From Iodobacter violaceini (GTDB taxonomy: Bacteria > Pseudomonadota > Gammaproteobacteria > Burkholderiales > Chitinibacteraceae): 64,000 nucleotides of DNA. Within the stretch, counting starts at the first letter, position 1. The number at the start of each line of letters is the position of its first letter. Below the pieces are notes generated by a model. That model was not told the origin of the DNA, ran no database searches, and saw only the letters and a program-made list of their open reading frames with translations. Where the stretch lies: NCBI RefSeq assembly GCF_011601265.1, contig NZ_JAAOLX010000007.1:1-64000 (forward strand). The letters are read 5' to 3'. The position numbers and the translations under genes were made by a program. Below, in pieces: positions 37,748 to 47,585 of the stretch.

Positions 37748-37763
37748 TTCGCTCCGGAGCGAA
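37748..37763. promoter_or_regulatory. 16-bp perfect palindrome, candidate ArsR operator
   Basis: TTCGCTCCGGAGCGAA reads the same on both strands. It lies 44 bases before the ArsR start and 62 bases before the divergent P450 start, where a repressor would act on both promoters. Confidence 0.65.
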
Positions 37764-37806
37764 ATATGAAATACGCCCCACTATTCAACACGCCCTGGAG
37801 CTGACC

Positions 37807-38493
37807 ATGGAAGACACCCGCCTGGCCAGCGTTGCCGCCGCCATTGCCGAACCAGCCCGGGCCAGAATGCTTTGCAGTTTGCTCGACGGCAAAGCCCGTA
37901 CCGCAACCGAACTGGCCATCGTTGGGGAAGTGAGCGCATCCACCGCCAGTGCCCATTTAGCACGGCTAAAAGCCGAGCAACTTGTCAGCATGCTGACCCA
38001 GGGCAGGCATCGTTACTACCGCCTGCATAACCACGATGTGGCATCGGCGCTCGAAGCGCTGCTATTAATTTCAAACACGCCCAAAGCGCCATTTAGCCCC
38101 AACACGCCTCATTCTTTGCAAGCAGCGCGCACCTGCTACGACCATATGGCGGGGACGGTGGCAGTGCAATTACACGATCGCTTATTTGCTATGGGCTGGC
38201 TGCTCGCCTGCGATAACAATGCATCCCACTATGTTTTAAGCGGACAAGGCCAGCAGGCCCTCAGTAAACTGGGCATAGATTTGCCTGAGCTGGCAAAGAA
38301 ACGCCGCCGTTTTGCCTGCGCCTGCCTCGACTGGAGCGAGCGCAGCCCACATCTGGGCGGCGCACTCGGCGCGGCGCTGCTGCAGCTGGCCAAAAAACGC
38401 GGCTGGGCAGAGCAGGATTTAGACAGCCGCCGCCTGCAAATCAGCCGTGCAGGCCAAAATGTGATGAAAGATATTTTTGGCATCACGATTTAA
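37807..38493 (+). CDS. ArsR-family HTH regulator (long form)
   Basis: Winged HTH in the first 90 residues (ATELAIVGEVSASTASAHLARL) followed by a helical extension of about 130 residues containing a cysteine pair (ACACLDW). No metal-site motif of ArsR/SmtB (ELCVCDL) is present, so metal sensing is unlikely; redox or ligand sensing is possible. Divergent from the P450-efflux operon with a palindrome between them. ATG at 37807 has only a weak ribosome site (GGAG 10 bases upstream). cdaR starts 22 bases after its stop. Confidence 0.88.
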   Translation: MEDTRLASVAAAIAEPARARMLCSLLDGKARTATELAIVGEVSASTASAHLARLKAEQLVSMLTQGRHRYYRLHNHDVASALEALLLISNTPKAPFSPNTPHSLQAARTCYDHMAGTVAVQLHDRLFAMGWLLACDNNASHYVLSGQGQQALSKLGIDLPELAKKRRRFACACLDWSERSPHLGGALGAALLQLAKKRGWAEQDLDSRRLQISRAGQNVMKDIFGITI

Positions 38494-38515
38494 ACCCCTT
38501 ACCTCCAGGCCCGCT

Positions 38516-39661
38516 ATGTCTCTGCTCAATGCCGCTCTTGCACAAGAAATCGTTAATCGCACCATGGCGATTATTGGCAGCAATGTGAATGTGATCGATG
38601 CCTCGGGCACGGTGATCGGCAGTGGTGATGCAGAGCGGCTGGGCAAGCAGCATGAAGGCGCTTTGCTGGTGTTATCTCAGCAGCGCACTGTAGAAATTGA
38701 CGATGCCATGGCGCAGCAGCTGCACGGCGTGCGCCCCGGTGTGAATTTACCTTTGCGCCTTGCCGGGCAAATTGTGGGCGTGGTCGGCATCACAGGCCAG
38801 CCCGATGCGGTGCGCCACTATGGCGAGCTGGTGCGGATGACAGCTGAAATGAGCCTGGAGCAAGCAAGGCTGATTCAGGCCTTGGGGCGAGACACCCGCT
38901 ACCGCGAAGAGCTGGTTTTGCAACTGATCAAAGGCGAAGCCGCACCGCATTCAGACCTGGAAGCCTGGGCGCAAAAGCTGGGCGTCGATATCCAGCGCCC
39001 GCGCGTAGTGGCGGTAATTGAAGTAGACAGCGGCACGCTGGGTATTGATGCGGCATTGGCCGAGTTACAAGAGCTGCAAACCCTGCTGAGCACACCAGAG
39101 CGCGATAATCTGGTTGCCACCGTTTCTTTAACCGAATTAGTGGTACTCAAACCAGCACTGGATCATCAGGGACGCTGGAATCCGGAAGAGCACCGGCTGC
39201 GCGTACACGATTTACTCACGCGGGTCGCCAGCAAAAGCAGGCTGGGAGTACGCATCGCACTGGGGCAATATTTTAGCGCGACCAATGCAGTGGCGCTGTC
39301 TTATCAAAGCGCCATCACCACCCTAAAAATCGGCAAAACACGCAAACCGGAGCAGGCCTGTTTTTTTTATCAGGATTTAAGCTTGCCGGTGCTGCTGGCC
39401 GGATTAAATTCAGGCTGGCAAGCCGCACAACTGCGTATTCCGCTTAAAAATCTTGAGCACCAGGATAGCAATGGCCAGCTGCGTAAAACATTACAAGCAT
39501 GGTTTTCCTGCGATACCCGACACGTAGAAACAGCGCAGTTTTTGCATATTCACCGCAACACGCTGGATTACCGCCTCAGCCGGATTGAGGCCATTACCGG
39601 CCTTACCCTCAGCAAAACAGACGAGCGATTTTTGCTCTATGCCGCTTTGCAAATTGCATAG
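38516..39661 (+). CDS. cdaR: CdaR-type sugar-diacid / glycerate regulator
   Basis: N-terminal diacid-recognition domain (about 1-135, with NVIDASGTVIGSGD and GVNLPLRLAGQIVGVVGITG) and C-terminal PucR-type HTH (AQFLHIHRNTLDYRLSRIE). E. coli CdaR activates genes for galactarate, glucarate and glycerate use. Start set at the ATG at 38516; the frame begins 13 codons earlier inside arsR. The two downstream genes are its probable targets. Confidence 0.9.
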   Translation: MSLLNAALAQEIVNRTMAIIGSNVNVIDASGTVIGSGDAERLGKQHEGALLVLSQQRTVEIDDAMAQQLHGVRPGVNLPLRLAGQIVGVVGITGQPDAVRHYGELVRMTAEMSLEQARLIQALGRDTRYREELVLQLIKGEAAPHSDLEAWAQKLGVDIQRPRVVAVIEVDSGTLGIDAALAELQELQTLLSTPERDNLVATVSLTELVVLKPALDHQGRWNPEEHRLRVHDLLTRVASKSRLGVRIALGQYFSATNAVALSYQSAITTLKIGKTRKPEQACFFYQDLSLPVLLAGLNSGWQAAQLRIPLKNLEHQDSNGQLRKTLQAWFSCDTRHVETAQFLHIHRNTLDYRLSRIEAITGLTLSKTDERFLLYAALQIA

Positions 39662-39808
39662 AAATAAACCATATGTAATAAAATCCAAAAATTACACTAA
39701 TAACCTTAGTTATTTTTATGCATCCGCACGAAGATATCCCCTCACAGGGCGTTTATCCTGTTCAACATCCGCTATCTGCAATACCAGCCTGAACAGGAGT
39801 TTCAAGCG

Positions 39809-41065
39809 ATGGAAGTCAGCACTTTTGGGGCGCTCAGTGCGCTCGTTGTTGCCATTTTTCTGATTTTACGAAAAGTGCCGCCCGCCTACGGCATGATCGT
39901 TGGCGCTTTAGTTGGCGGGATTGTGGGTGGCGTGGATTTATCCAGCACCGTTAATTTAATGATGGGTGGTGCAAAAGGCATCATCCCTGCCGTGATGCGG
40001 ATTCTGGCCGCCGGGGTATTGGCAGGGGTATTGATCGAATCAGGCGCGGCAGCCAGTATTGCCGATACCATCGTCAAAAAAGCAGGCGAAACCCGTGCGC
40101 TCCTGGCCCTGGCAATCGCCACCATGATTTTAACCGCCGTTGGCGTATTTATTGATGTGGCGGTGATTACCGTAGCCCCGATTGCCCTCGCGATTGCGCG
40201 CCAGGCCGACCTGTCCAAAATGGCGATTCTGCTGGCCATGATCGGAGGCGGTAAGGCAGGCAATGTGATGTCGCCCAACCCGAATGCGATTGCAGCGGCC
40301 GATGCTTTTCATGTGCCGCTCACCTCGGTAATGGCGGCGGGGATAGTGCCGGGTTTGGTTGGCTTAGTGGTTGCCTATTTCATTGCCAAAAAGCTGGCCA
40401 ATAAAGGCAGCAAAGTAGAGGCCAGCGAAGTAGTTGCTTTTGACCGCAAAGCCCTGCCTTCCTTTTCCACCGCAATAGTTGCCCCGCTGGTGGCGATTAT
40501 CCTGCTGTCGCTTCGGCCCGTATTTGGCATTGTGATCGACCCGCTGCTCGCCCTGCCCCTTGGCGGCTTGCTCGGTGCGCTGGCGATGGGCCGCTTTAAA
40601 GACAGCAATCAATTTGCCGTAGCGGGCTTGGGCCGCATGGCTCCGGTGGCGATTATGCTGCTGGGAACGGGTACCTTGGCCGGGATTATCGGCGCGTCCA
40701 GCCTTAAAACGGTACTGATCGAAGCGCTGCAAAGCTCCGGCCTGCCAGCCTATATGCTGGCCCCGATATCAGGTGCGCTGATGTCGCTGGCTACCGCATC
40801 CACCACCGCAGGCACTGTGGTTGCGTCGCAAGTATTCAGCAGCACCCTGCTTGAGCTTGCCGTCCCTGCTCTTGCAGGAGCCGCCATGATCCACGCGGGC
40901 TCTACCGTGTTTGATCATATGCCGCACGGTAGTTTCTTCCACGCCACGGGCGGTGCGGTCAATATGAGCATCACAGAGCGCCTCAAAGTGATTCCTTACG
41001 AAACAGCAGTCGGTTTGTCGATTACGATTGTCTCTACGCTGATTTTTGGTGTGTTCAAATTTTAA
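39809..41065 (+). CDS. GntP-family permease (glycerate)
   Basis: Proton symporter of the gluconate permease family: about 12 membrane segments over 418 residues, with the conserved MIGGGKAGNVMSPNPNAIA and HMPHGSFFHATGGAV segments. Placement between cdaR and glycerate kinase suggests glycerate as substrate. ATG at 39809 follows ACAGGAG. Confidence 0.88.
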   Translation: MEVSTFGALSALVVAIFLILRKVPPAYGMIVGALVGGIVGGVDLSSTVNLMMGGAKGIIPAVMRILAAGVLAGVLIESGAAASIADTIVKKAGETRALLALAIATMILTAVGVFIDVAVITVAPIALAIARQADLSKMAILLAMIGGGKAGNVMSPNPNAIAAADAFHVPLTSVMAAGIVPGLVGLVVAYFIAKKLANKGSKVEASEVVAFDRKALPSFSTAIVAPLVAIILLSLRPVFGIVIDPLLALPLGGLLGALAMGRFKDSNQFAVAGLGRMAPVAIMLLGTGTLAGIIGASSLKTVLIEALQSSGLPAYMLAPISGALMSLATASTTAGTVVASQVFSSTLLELAVPALAGAAMIHAGSTVFDHMPHGSFFHATGGAVNMSITERLKVIPYETAVGLSITIVSTLIFGVFKF

Positions 41066-41080
41066 GTATTGGAGTTGATG

Positions 41081-42229
41081 ATGAAAATTGTAATAGCCCC
41101 CGACTCCTACAAAGAAAGCCTCTCCGCGCTTGAAGTGGCCACGCAGATTGAAGCCGGTTTCAAAGAAGTACTGCCCGATGCGCAATATATAAAAGTGCCG
41201 GTAGCCGATGGTGGCGAAGGCACGGTGGAAGCCATGGTCGCCGCCACGGGCGGGCGAATTATTCTGCAAACCGTCACCGGCCCGCTGGGTGAATGTGTTC
41301 CTGCATTCTTTGGCTTATCTGGCGATGGCCATACCGCGATCATCGAAATGGCGGCGGCCAGCGGCCTAAGCCTCGTGCCGCCTGCATTACGCAACCCCAT
41401 GCTCACCACCAGCTACGGCACCGGCGAGCTGATTCTGGCCGCGCTGAATCACGGCGCAAGACATATTATTCTGGGCATAGGCGGCAGCGCGACGGTCGAT
41501 GGCGGCACAGGCATGGTGCAGGCTTTAGGCGGGCAGTTTTTAAATGCAGCAGGCAAGCCGCTGGCTTTTGGCGGCGCAGATCTGGCCCAACTGGCAAAAA
41601 TCGACCTCAGCAGCATTGATAAGCGGGTTCAGGACTGCAAATTTGAAGTGGCTTGCGATGTAGACAATCCACTTATAGGCGGGCAAGGCGCCGCCGCTAT
41701 CTTTGGCCCGCAAAAAGGCGCAACACCTGAAATGGTCGCCCTGCTCGATGCAGGCCTTGCCCATTACGCCCGGCAAATCAGCCAGCATTCAGGCATTGAA
41801 GTGGCACATGCCAAAGGGGCGGGTGCTGCGGGTGGAATGGGCGCGGCGGCCCTGGCATTTTTAAATGCCAGCCTGCGTCCCGGCGTAGAAATCGTACTGG
41901 AATCGGTGCAATTTGCCGCTCTGTTGCAAGACGCAGATTTAGTCATCACCGGCGAGGGCCGCATGGACAGCCAGACCATACACGGCAAAACGCCTATGGG
42001 CGTGGCACAAATGGCCAAGGTATTTGATATCCCCGTGATTGGCATCGCAGGCTGCCTCAGCCCTGATGTAGGCGTGGTGCACCAGCATGGCATTGAGGCC
42101 GTATTCAGCGTACTCAACCGCGCCGTATCGATTGAAGAAGCACTCGCTCATGCCGCAGAAAATGTTAGGCTCTGTGCCAGAAACATCGCCGCCACCATAA
42201 AGCTGGCGCAATGCTTGCCTAAGATATAA
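41081..42229 (+). CDS. Glycerate kinase (GarK/GlxK type)
   Basis: Phosphorylates D-glycerate to 2-phosphoglycerate, feeding glycolysis. [16 protein letters not shown] at the start, [28 protein letters not shown] and [12 protein letters not shown] are the family blocks of the type-2 glycerate kinases. Start set at the ATG at 41081 (GGAG six bases upstream); an ATG three bases earlier is also possible. Fifteen bases after the permease stop, so one transcript. Confidence 0.95.
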   Translation: MKIVIAPDSYKESLSALEVATQIEAGFKEVLPDAQYIKVPVADGGEGTVEAMVAATGGRIILQTVTGPLGECVPAFFGLSGDGHTAIIEMAAASGLSLVPPALRNPMLTTSYGTGELILAALNHGARHIILGIGGSATVDGGTGMVQALGGQFLNAAGKPLAFGGADLAQLAKIDLSSIDKRVQDCKFEVACDVDNPLIGGQGAAAIFGPQKGATPEMVALLDAGLAHYARQISQHSGIEVAHAKGAGAAGGMGAAALAFLNASLRPGVEIVLESVQFAALLQDADLVITGEGRMDSQTIHGKTPMGVAQMAKVFDIPVIGIAGCLSPDVGVVHQHGIEAVFSVLNRAVSIEEALAHAAENVRLCARNIAATIKLAQCLPKI

Positions 42230-42234
42230 CAACC

Positions 42235-42266
42235 AGCGGGCAGGCACCCAACCGGGTCTGCCCGCT
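42235..42266. terminator. Hairpin after glycerate kinase
   Basis: AGCGGGCAG and CTGCCCGCT form a nine-base stem, with a nested ACCC/GGGT pair in the loop. No U run follows, so it may be factor-dependent or protect the 3' end. Confidence 0.4.
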
Positions 42267-42453
42267 GAAGCGCCATGCCCTTCGTAAATCCAGCATTCCA
42301 GCCATGGTTTTGCTGCAGAAAGCCTCTTATTTACCAGCAGAAAACCCCTGATCCGCGCAATAAATCCAGTTTTCACACTCACGTAAATCAGTCTAAGCTT
42401 TCAATACGCCCGCTAGCTTGTTAGCATTGCGGGTTTTACCAGCGGGAATCCCC

Positions 42454-42780
42454 ATGCCTAAGTTCTTGTTTTGGCTAGCGCTTGCCATCAGCAGCCAAAG
42501 TTACGCCGCTCGCATTCTGCCCAATCAAGGCCAGTTAGGGGACCTGCAAGCTGCAGCGCTGCCCGAAGTTAAAATTGATGGCAAGCTCTACCGAACCGCG
42601 CCCGGGCTAAGAATTTACGGCACCAATAATGCCCTGATCATGCAGAATCAAACCCCGCAACAAGCCCCGGTCTGGTATCAGTTTGAAGCAACTTCCGGCA
42701 ATATCTGGCGAATCTGGCTGCTTACCAATGATGAAGTCGCCACCATAAAAGCCCGCCCGAAAACGACCATCTTTGAATAA
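42454..42780 (+). CDS. Small exported protein, unknown
   Basis: Start set at the ATG at 42454 after GCGGGAATC; it begins a signal peptide (MPKFLFWLALAISSQSYA) with cleavage near residue 18. The mature part, about 90 residues, contains VKIDGKLYRTAPGLRIYG and ends with a Trp-rich strand pair. It resembles short periplasmic beta proteins of Neisseriales, but no family name was recognised. Single gene before miaB. Confidence 0.7.
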   Translation: MPKFLFWLALAISSQSYAARILPNQGQLGDLQAAALPEVKIDGKLYRTAPGLRIYGTNNALIMQNQTPQQAPVWYQFEATSGNIWRIWLLTNDEVATIKARPKTTIFE

Positions 42781-42890
42781 TGAATCTCAGGTACCCGCGA
42801 CAGGGCGATTCCTGCCTTTGAGCAGTCCGATAAGCAAATGCAATACAAAGAATGAATTTGAAGTAAAACTAACAATCAGAGCATGTATCA

Positions 42891-44234
42891 ATGAGCAAGA
42901 AAGTATTTATTAAGACCTTCGGTTGCCAGATGAACGAATACGATTCGGACAAAATGGCCGACGTATTGCACGCGTCCGAAGGCTTAACACAGACCGACAA
43001 TGTTGAAGAAGCCGATGTGATTTTGTTTAACACCTGCAGCGTGCGCGAAAAAGCGCAGGAAAAGGTGTTCTCAGATCTGGGCCGCGTAAGGGAGCTCAAG
43101 CTTAAAAATCCAAATCTGCTGATTGGCGTAGGCGGCTGTGTGGCCTCGCAGGAAGGCGCGGCGATTGTGAAGCGTGCGCCCTATGTGGATATGGTGTTTG
43201 GCCCGCAAACACTGCACCGCCTGCCTGATTTAATTGCAGAACGCCGCAGCAGCGGTATCTCTCAGGTGGATATTTCTTTCCCTGAGATTGAAAAATTCGA
43301 CAATATGCCGCCAGCGCGCGTTGAAGGCGCAACAGCCTTTGTATCCATCATGGAAGGTTGCAGTAAATATTGCTCGTTCTGCGTCGTGCCTTACACCCGC
43401 GGCACCGAATTCAGCCGTCCGTTTGAAGAAGTACTGGCCGAAGTGGCAGGCCTTGCCGCGCAAGGCGTAAAAGAAATCACCCTGCTGGGGCAAAACGTTA
43501 ACGCCTATCGCGGGGCTGTTGAAGAAGGGGAAGATGGCGAGGTGGCCGACTTTGCTACCCTGCTTGAATACGTGCACGAAATTCCTGGCATTGAGCGCAT
43601 GCGCTACACCACCAGCCATCCGCGTGAAATGACGCAGCGGATTGTGGATTGCTACCGCACCTTGCCTAAACTGGTTTCCCATTTGCATTTACCAGTGCAG
43701 GCTGGATCGGATCGCGTGCTGGTGAATATGAAGCGCGGCTACACCACGCTGGAATTCAAATCGCTGGTACGTAAGCTTAAAGAAGCCCGCCCGGATATTT
43801 GCCTCAGCTCCGACTTTATTGTGGGCTTTCCTGGCGAAACCGAAGACGATTTTGAACGCACCATGAAGCTGATTAACGATGTGGGCTTTGATGCCTCATT
43901 CAGCTTTGTTTACAGCCGCCGCCCCGGCACGCCTGCGGCCGATTTACCGGACGATGTGCCTGAAGAGCTGAAACTCACCCGCCTCAGACGCCTGCAAACA
44001 CGCATCGACGAGCTGGCGCTGGACGTCAACAAAAACATGATCGGCACGGTGCAACGCGTGCTGGTAGAAGGTATGGCGCGTAAAAACCCTGAGCTGCAAG
44101 AGCTGGCAGGCCGCACAGATAACAACCGCATTGTTAACTTTGCCGGCAACCCGCGCCTGATCAATCAGTTTGTAGAAGTGCTGATTACCGAAACCTTCCC
44201 GCACAGCCTGAAAGGCGAAATTGTGGTGAAGTAA
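42891..44234 (+). CDS. miaB: tRNA-2-methylthio-N6-isopentenyladenosine synthase MiaB
   Basis: Radical-SAM methylthiotransferase acting at A37 of tRNAs reading UNN codons. The N-terminal UPF0004 domain carries three cluster cysteines (FGCQMN, NTCSVRE, GGCVAS), the radical-SAM core has [16 protein letters not shown], and a TRAM domain ends the protein. Length of 447 is standard. Confidence 0.98.
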   Translation: MSKKVFIKTFGCQMNEYDSDKMADVLHASEGLTQTDNVEEADVILFNTCSVREKAQEKVFSDLGRVRELKLKNPNLLIGVGGCVASQEGAAIVKRAPYVDMVFGPQTLHRLPDLIAERRSSGISQVDISFPEIEKFDNMPPARVEGATAFVSIMEGCSKYCSFCVVPYTRGTEFSRPFEEVLAEVAGLAAQGVKEITLLGQNVNAYRGAVEEGEDGEVADFATLLEYVHEIPGIERMRYTTSHPREMTQRIVDCYRTLPKLVSHLHLPVQAGSDRVLVNMKRGYTTLEFKSLVRKLKEARPDICLSSDFIVGFPGETEDDFERTMKLINDVGFDASFSFVYSRRPGTPAADLPDDVPEELKLTRLRRLQTRIDELALDVNKNMIGTVQRVLVEGMARKNPELQELAGRTDNNRIVNFAGNPRLINQFVEVLITETFPHSLKGEIVVK

Positions 44235-44256
44235 TCAGGCTTTAAGCTGCCAGGCC

Positions 44257-44300
44257 ACAGGAAGAAACAAGCGTTTCTTCCTGTCCTTCGCTTGTTTATT
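44257..44300 (+). terminator. Intrinsic terminator after miaB
   Basis: Perfect 12-base stem ACAGGAAGAAAC / GTTTCTTCCTGT with AAGC loop (44257-44284), followed after ten bases by T-rich sequence. Confidence 0.65.
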
Positions 44301-44457
44301 TTTGCTTAATCACTATGATTGGGCTGAATCAGCTTGTCAGCCCAACTAAGCCTTATAAGATATTAATTACTGCGACGATTGTCATCAACGCGCCCGCCAA
44401 AAGTATTAGGATATAGGCCTTGCCTTACCCTGATACGCATTACCCAAGGAAAACACC

Positions 44458-45075
44458 ATGCTATCGCCAAAAGATGCTGAACTTTTTGCCGTACTAAGCG
44501 ACGACGACCTCGACCTATTGGCCGATTTTTTAGAATCTGATGCCGCCCCGGAGCAAGCAATGGATTTATCCATGCTGCATGGCTTTTTAACCGCGCAACT
44601 AATTGGCCCGGAAGAAATCCCTGCAGATGAGTGGTTTGCTCAGGTTTGGGGTGAAAATGGCGAGCGCCCAAAATTTGCTTCAAATGCAGAGAAAGAAAAA
44701 ATTGAAGGCCTTATTCTGCGCCTCTATAACCAGCTGATGGACGAACTGGCCGATGCTGAAAACGCCTTCAGCCCGATTGTGTATGTGGATGAAGAAAGCG
44801 GCCAGGATATCTCGCAGCAATGGTGCTACGGCTTTACGCTGGGTACATCGATGAACCCGGATGCCTGGCAGGAAATGATGGACGACGAAGAATACGCCCA
44901 GCTTGTCTATCCGATTCTGGTTTGCGCCGACGACGAAGGCCGCGCCAATCTGGAAAGCGATGGGCAAGATATGGCCGAATTCGAACACGAAGTGGCCGCA
45001 TCTCTCGTCGATATTATTCCGGAAATCCGCGACTTCTGGATTGATCGCCGTGGTGTTCCAAAGCTAAAACACTAA
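44458..45075 (+). CDS. UPF0149 (YecA/YgfB) family protein
   Basis: Acidic helical protein, 205 residues, with SMLHGFLTAQLIGPE and QWCYGFTLG, the family's two conserved blocks. The C-terminal SEC-C zinc motif of YecA is missing; the tail reads VPKLKH. Function unknown. ATG at 44458 follows AAGGA. Confidence 0.85.
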   Translation: MLSPKDAELFAVLSDDDLDLLADFLESDAAPEQAMDLSMLHGFLTAQLIGPEEIPADEWFAQVWGENGERPKFASNAEKEKIEGLILRLYNQLMDELADAENAFSPIVYVDEESGQDISQQWCYGFTLGTSMNPDAWQEMMDDEEYAQLVYPILVCADDEGRANLESDGQDMAEFEHEVAASLVDIIPEIRDFWIDRRGVPKLKH

Positions 45076-45143
45076 TTCCGCTATGCCAGCCGCGGGCACG
45101 GTCGTGCCCGCTTCTATCCTGATCTGCCCTCGGTGAATCGCTT

Positions 45144-46115
45144 TTGAATAGCCAAATCATTCATTTCACGCCTGTTGATAACCGTCGCCTTGCCAACCTG
45201 TGCGGCGCTCTTGACGAAAATCTGAAACAAATCGAAACCGCGCTCGATATCACGATCGTCAGGCGCAATGAGCAGTTTCGTGTCAGCGGCAGCGCCAAAA
45301 ACTTGCAGCAAGGAATTACGCTGCTGGAGCATTTTTACGCCATGGCTGAAGAGCCGCTGGAGCGGGATGATTTACAGCTCTCCATTATCGAGCACACGCA
45401 AAACACCGCCCCGGCTTATATCGAAGAAAACACCACACCGCTGCGCACCAAGCGCCATGATTTACGCGGCAGAACACCCCGCCAGACGATCTACATCAAA
45501 GCCATTCAGGATCACGATATTACTTTTGGCATTGGCCCCGCCGGCACAGGGAAAACCTATCTGGCTGTCGCTTGCGCTGTCGATGCCCTGGAGCGGGATC
45601 TGGTTAAACGCCTGGTGCTGGTTCGCCCGGCCGTAGAAGCAGGTGAAAAGCTCGGTTTTTTACCCGGCGATTTAGTACAGAAAATCGACCCTTATCTGCG
45701 CCCGCTTTACGATGCACTCTATGATTTAATGGGCTTTGATAAAGTCACCAAGCTGTTTGAAAAAGGCATTATCGAAATCGCCCCGCTGGCTTTTATGCGC
45801 GGCAGAACGCTTAACAACAGCTTTATTATTCTGGATGAAGCTCAAAACAGCTCTCCCGAACAAATGATGATGTTTCTGACCCGTATTGGCTTTGGCTCAA
45901 AAGCGGTAATCACGGGCGACCCAACGCAGATCGACCTGCCCAAGCACCAGAAATCCGGTCTGATCGATGCACAGGATGTACTCGCCGATATCAAGGGCAT
46001 CGCCCTGCACCATTTCACCAGTGAAGACGTGGTTCGCCATCCCTTAGTGCAAAAAATCGTCAACGCCTACGCAAAGAAAACTCAGGAACGTGAAGTGGCA
46101 AGGCGTAAAGAATAG
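45144..46115 (+). CDS. ybeZ: PhoH-like ATPase (YbeZ)
   Basis: P-loop ATPase usually found with YbeY and linked to rRNA maturation. N-terminal KH-like part (1-110), then GIGPAGTGKTYLA (Walker A) and FIILDEAQN (Walker B). The start is a TTG at 45144 with GGTGA eight bases upstream; it gives the usual beginning (VDNRRLANLCGALDENL). The ybeY gene does not follow directly as it commonly does: a secreted protein gene lies between. Confidence 0.93.
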   Translation: MNSQIIHFTPVDNRRLANLCGALDENLKQIETALDITIVRRNEQFRVSGSAKNLQQGITLLEHFYAMAEEPLERDDLQLSIIEHTQNTAPAYIEENTTPLRTKRHDLRGRTPRQTIYIKAIQDHDITFGIGPAGTGKTYLAVACAVDALERDLVKRLVLVRPAVEAGEKLGFLPGDLVQKIDPYLRPLYDALYDLMGFDKVTKLFEKGIIEIAPLAFMRGRTLNNSFIILDEAQNSSPEQMMMFLTRIGFGSKAVITGDPTQIDLPKHQKSGLIDAQDVLADIKGIALHHFTSEDVVRHPLVQKIVNAYAKKTQEREVARRKE

Positions 46116-46663
46116 CACCGGGCTTTCTCAAAGCCTGAGATTGCAAGCCGGGGAGAAATGCTGAGGAATGAATGCGCGGGATGCTTCATTTCATTCCTTA
46201 GCTCTCACAGGCCCCAGGCATCTGTAATATGGGCCCGCTTTTAGACCACCACGCTGCACATCAAGCCCGTGCCCTGCACTTTATCTCAGGTCAAAACATC
46301 AACCCTGGGATGCTGTAATGCTTACAAACGAGTGAAAGTCATCAACCGCAGCCCCTCCCCAATGGCGCGTTATATGTGAAAAATATCGGAAATTAAGCAG
46401 AAATTACAACAACTTGCCCGATACAAGCATCACAAAGCAATATAACGGGATAATTTGCTGTTAAATACACAAGTCTGAAATAGCTTGTCAGCTTGCGGCC
46501 TGCAGACAATCTGATCAATGCAACACACAAATCAACGCCCCCCCCTGGCCATGCAAGCTTTGATCCGTACCGAAACACCGTTTTCCCGGTATCTGCTTGA
46601 GTAGAGTCAAACTGCGCGCTCAAGAATATTTAAACAAAAGCCTGACTTTGGAGAATATTTCTA
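46116..46663. other. Gap after ybeZ with imperfect hairpin
   Basis: No gene seen over 548 bases. A 13-base stem with one G-U pair (46160-46172 with 46190-46202, GAGGAATGAA core) lies 45 bases past the ybeZ stop and may end that transcript. The rest is low in structure, and the promoter of the next gene should lie in the AT-rich part near 46370-46460. Confidence 0.45.
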
Positions 46664-47464
46664 ATGCAAACGCCCCACAAACACCACAACGTCCGCCAGC
46701 TATCTCTCAGCCTTTTTGCCAGCCTGGCACTGAGTTTGCCTGCATGGGCCAACAACCAGTCCCTGCCCAAAGCAGGGCAATACAATGCCAATAACAAACT
46801 GTTTGAACGCACCCTGGTGATTACAGAAAATGGCCAGTTTTCTCTGGAAGTTTCTGGCAAGTCAGCCGGAACAAATAACCGTTCCGGATCAGGCGAAGGT
46901 AAACTCAAAGCTGTGGGTGAAGGCTGGCTATTCAATGAAGGCAACTGTCAGATGCTCCTGACCCCGGCCAAAGATGGCTTATTAATGCAAGTTGATGGTT
47001 GTTCTGGCAATTGGGGCGATGTGATGTTTAATGGCCTCTACCAGTATGGCAGCGCCAGCGCTGCATCCAGGCCTGCGGCCAACAGCAACCCTGCAGTGAA
47101 TCCCAAACTGGCGAAAACGTTCAATTGCCAAAATCTGGAATTTAACAATGCAGGGATTCCAAACTGGCTGGCGAAGATGGCCAATGTGCCGCTGAATCAG
47201 GTTTTTGGCACCGAGCTAAAAGTTGCAGCGGGCTACACCTTCCAGGGCTTACCGGTACAATCCGCGATCCTGTTTGAAAGTGAAGTGCCTTTTCTGGCCA
47301 TGCTGGTAGACGCAGACAAGGCGGCATTAACGGCAGCGGTTAAGAAATCCAAACAACAGAAAAACGCCGGCGTGGCACGCTTACGCAAAAATGGCGAGTT
47401 ATCGACGGAAGGTTTTGCAGGCAAGGGGCCAGAAGCGTTGTACATCAGTTGTGCCGAGCGTTAA
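46664..47464 (+). CDS. Secreted protein of unknown function between ybeZ and ybeY
   Basis: Signal peptide (about 1-29, LSLFASLALSLPAWA). The mature part has two halves: a beta-rich N-terminal domain with two cysteines (NEGNCQML, VDGCSGNW) and a C-terminal domain with two more (FNCQNLEF, YISCAER), joined by an Ala/Pro/Asn linker near 128-145. Not recognised. ATG at 46664 follows GGAG. Its position splits a gene group that is normally compact, which points to a later insertion. Confidence 0.75.
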   Translation: MQTPHKHHNVRQLSLSLFASLALSLPAWANNQSLPKAGQYNANNKLFERTLVITENGQFSLEVSGKSAGTNNRSGSGEGKLKAVGEGWLFNEGNCQMLLTPAKDGLLMQVDGCSGNWGDVMFNGLYQYGSASAASRPAANSNPAVNPKLAKTFNCQNLEFNNAGIPNWLAKMANVPLNQVFGTELKVAAGYTFQGLPVQSAILFESEVPFLAMLVDADKAALTAAVKKSKQQKNAGVARLRKNGELSTEGFAGKGPEALYISCAER

Positions 47465-47585
47465 TTTACACAGGCTGATCTGAAGTCATAAGCACCAGGA
47501 TCAGCCAATTTACGCAGTTATACCGCAAACCACATCAGACCAGTATCGCCAAATTTTTAAGCAACAACATTTACAAAGATCACTT

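Noticed and set aside
37807-38493. Arsenic or metal resistance role for the ArsR-family gene
   Set aside because: The metal-binding ELCVCDL-type motif is absent and no ars genes are near.
39718-39792. 24-codon ORF upstream of the GntP permease
   Set aside because: No ribosome site before its ATG; not enriched for any residue that would suggest a leader peptide.
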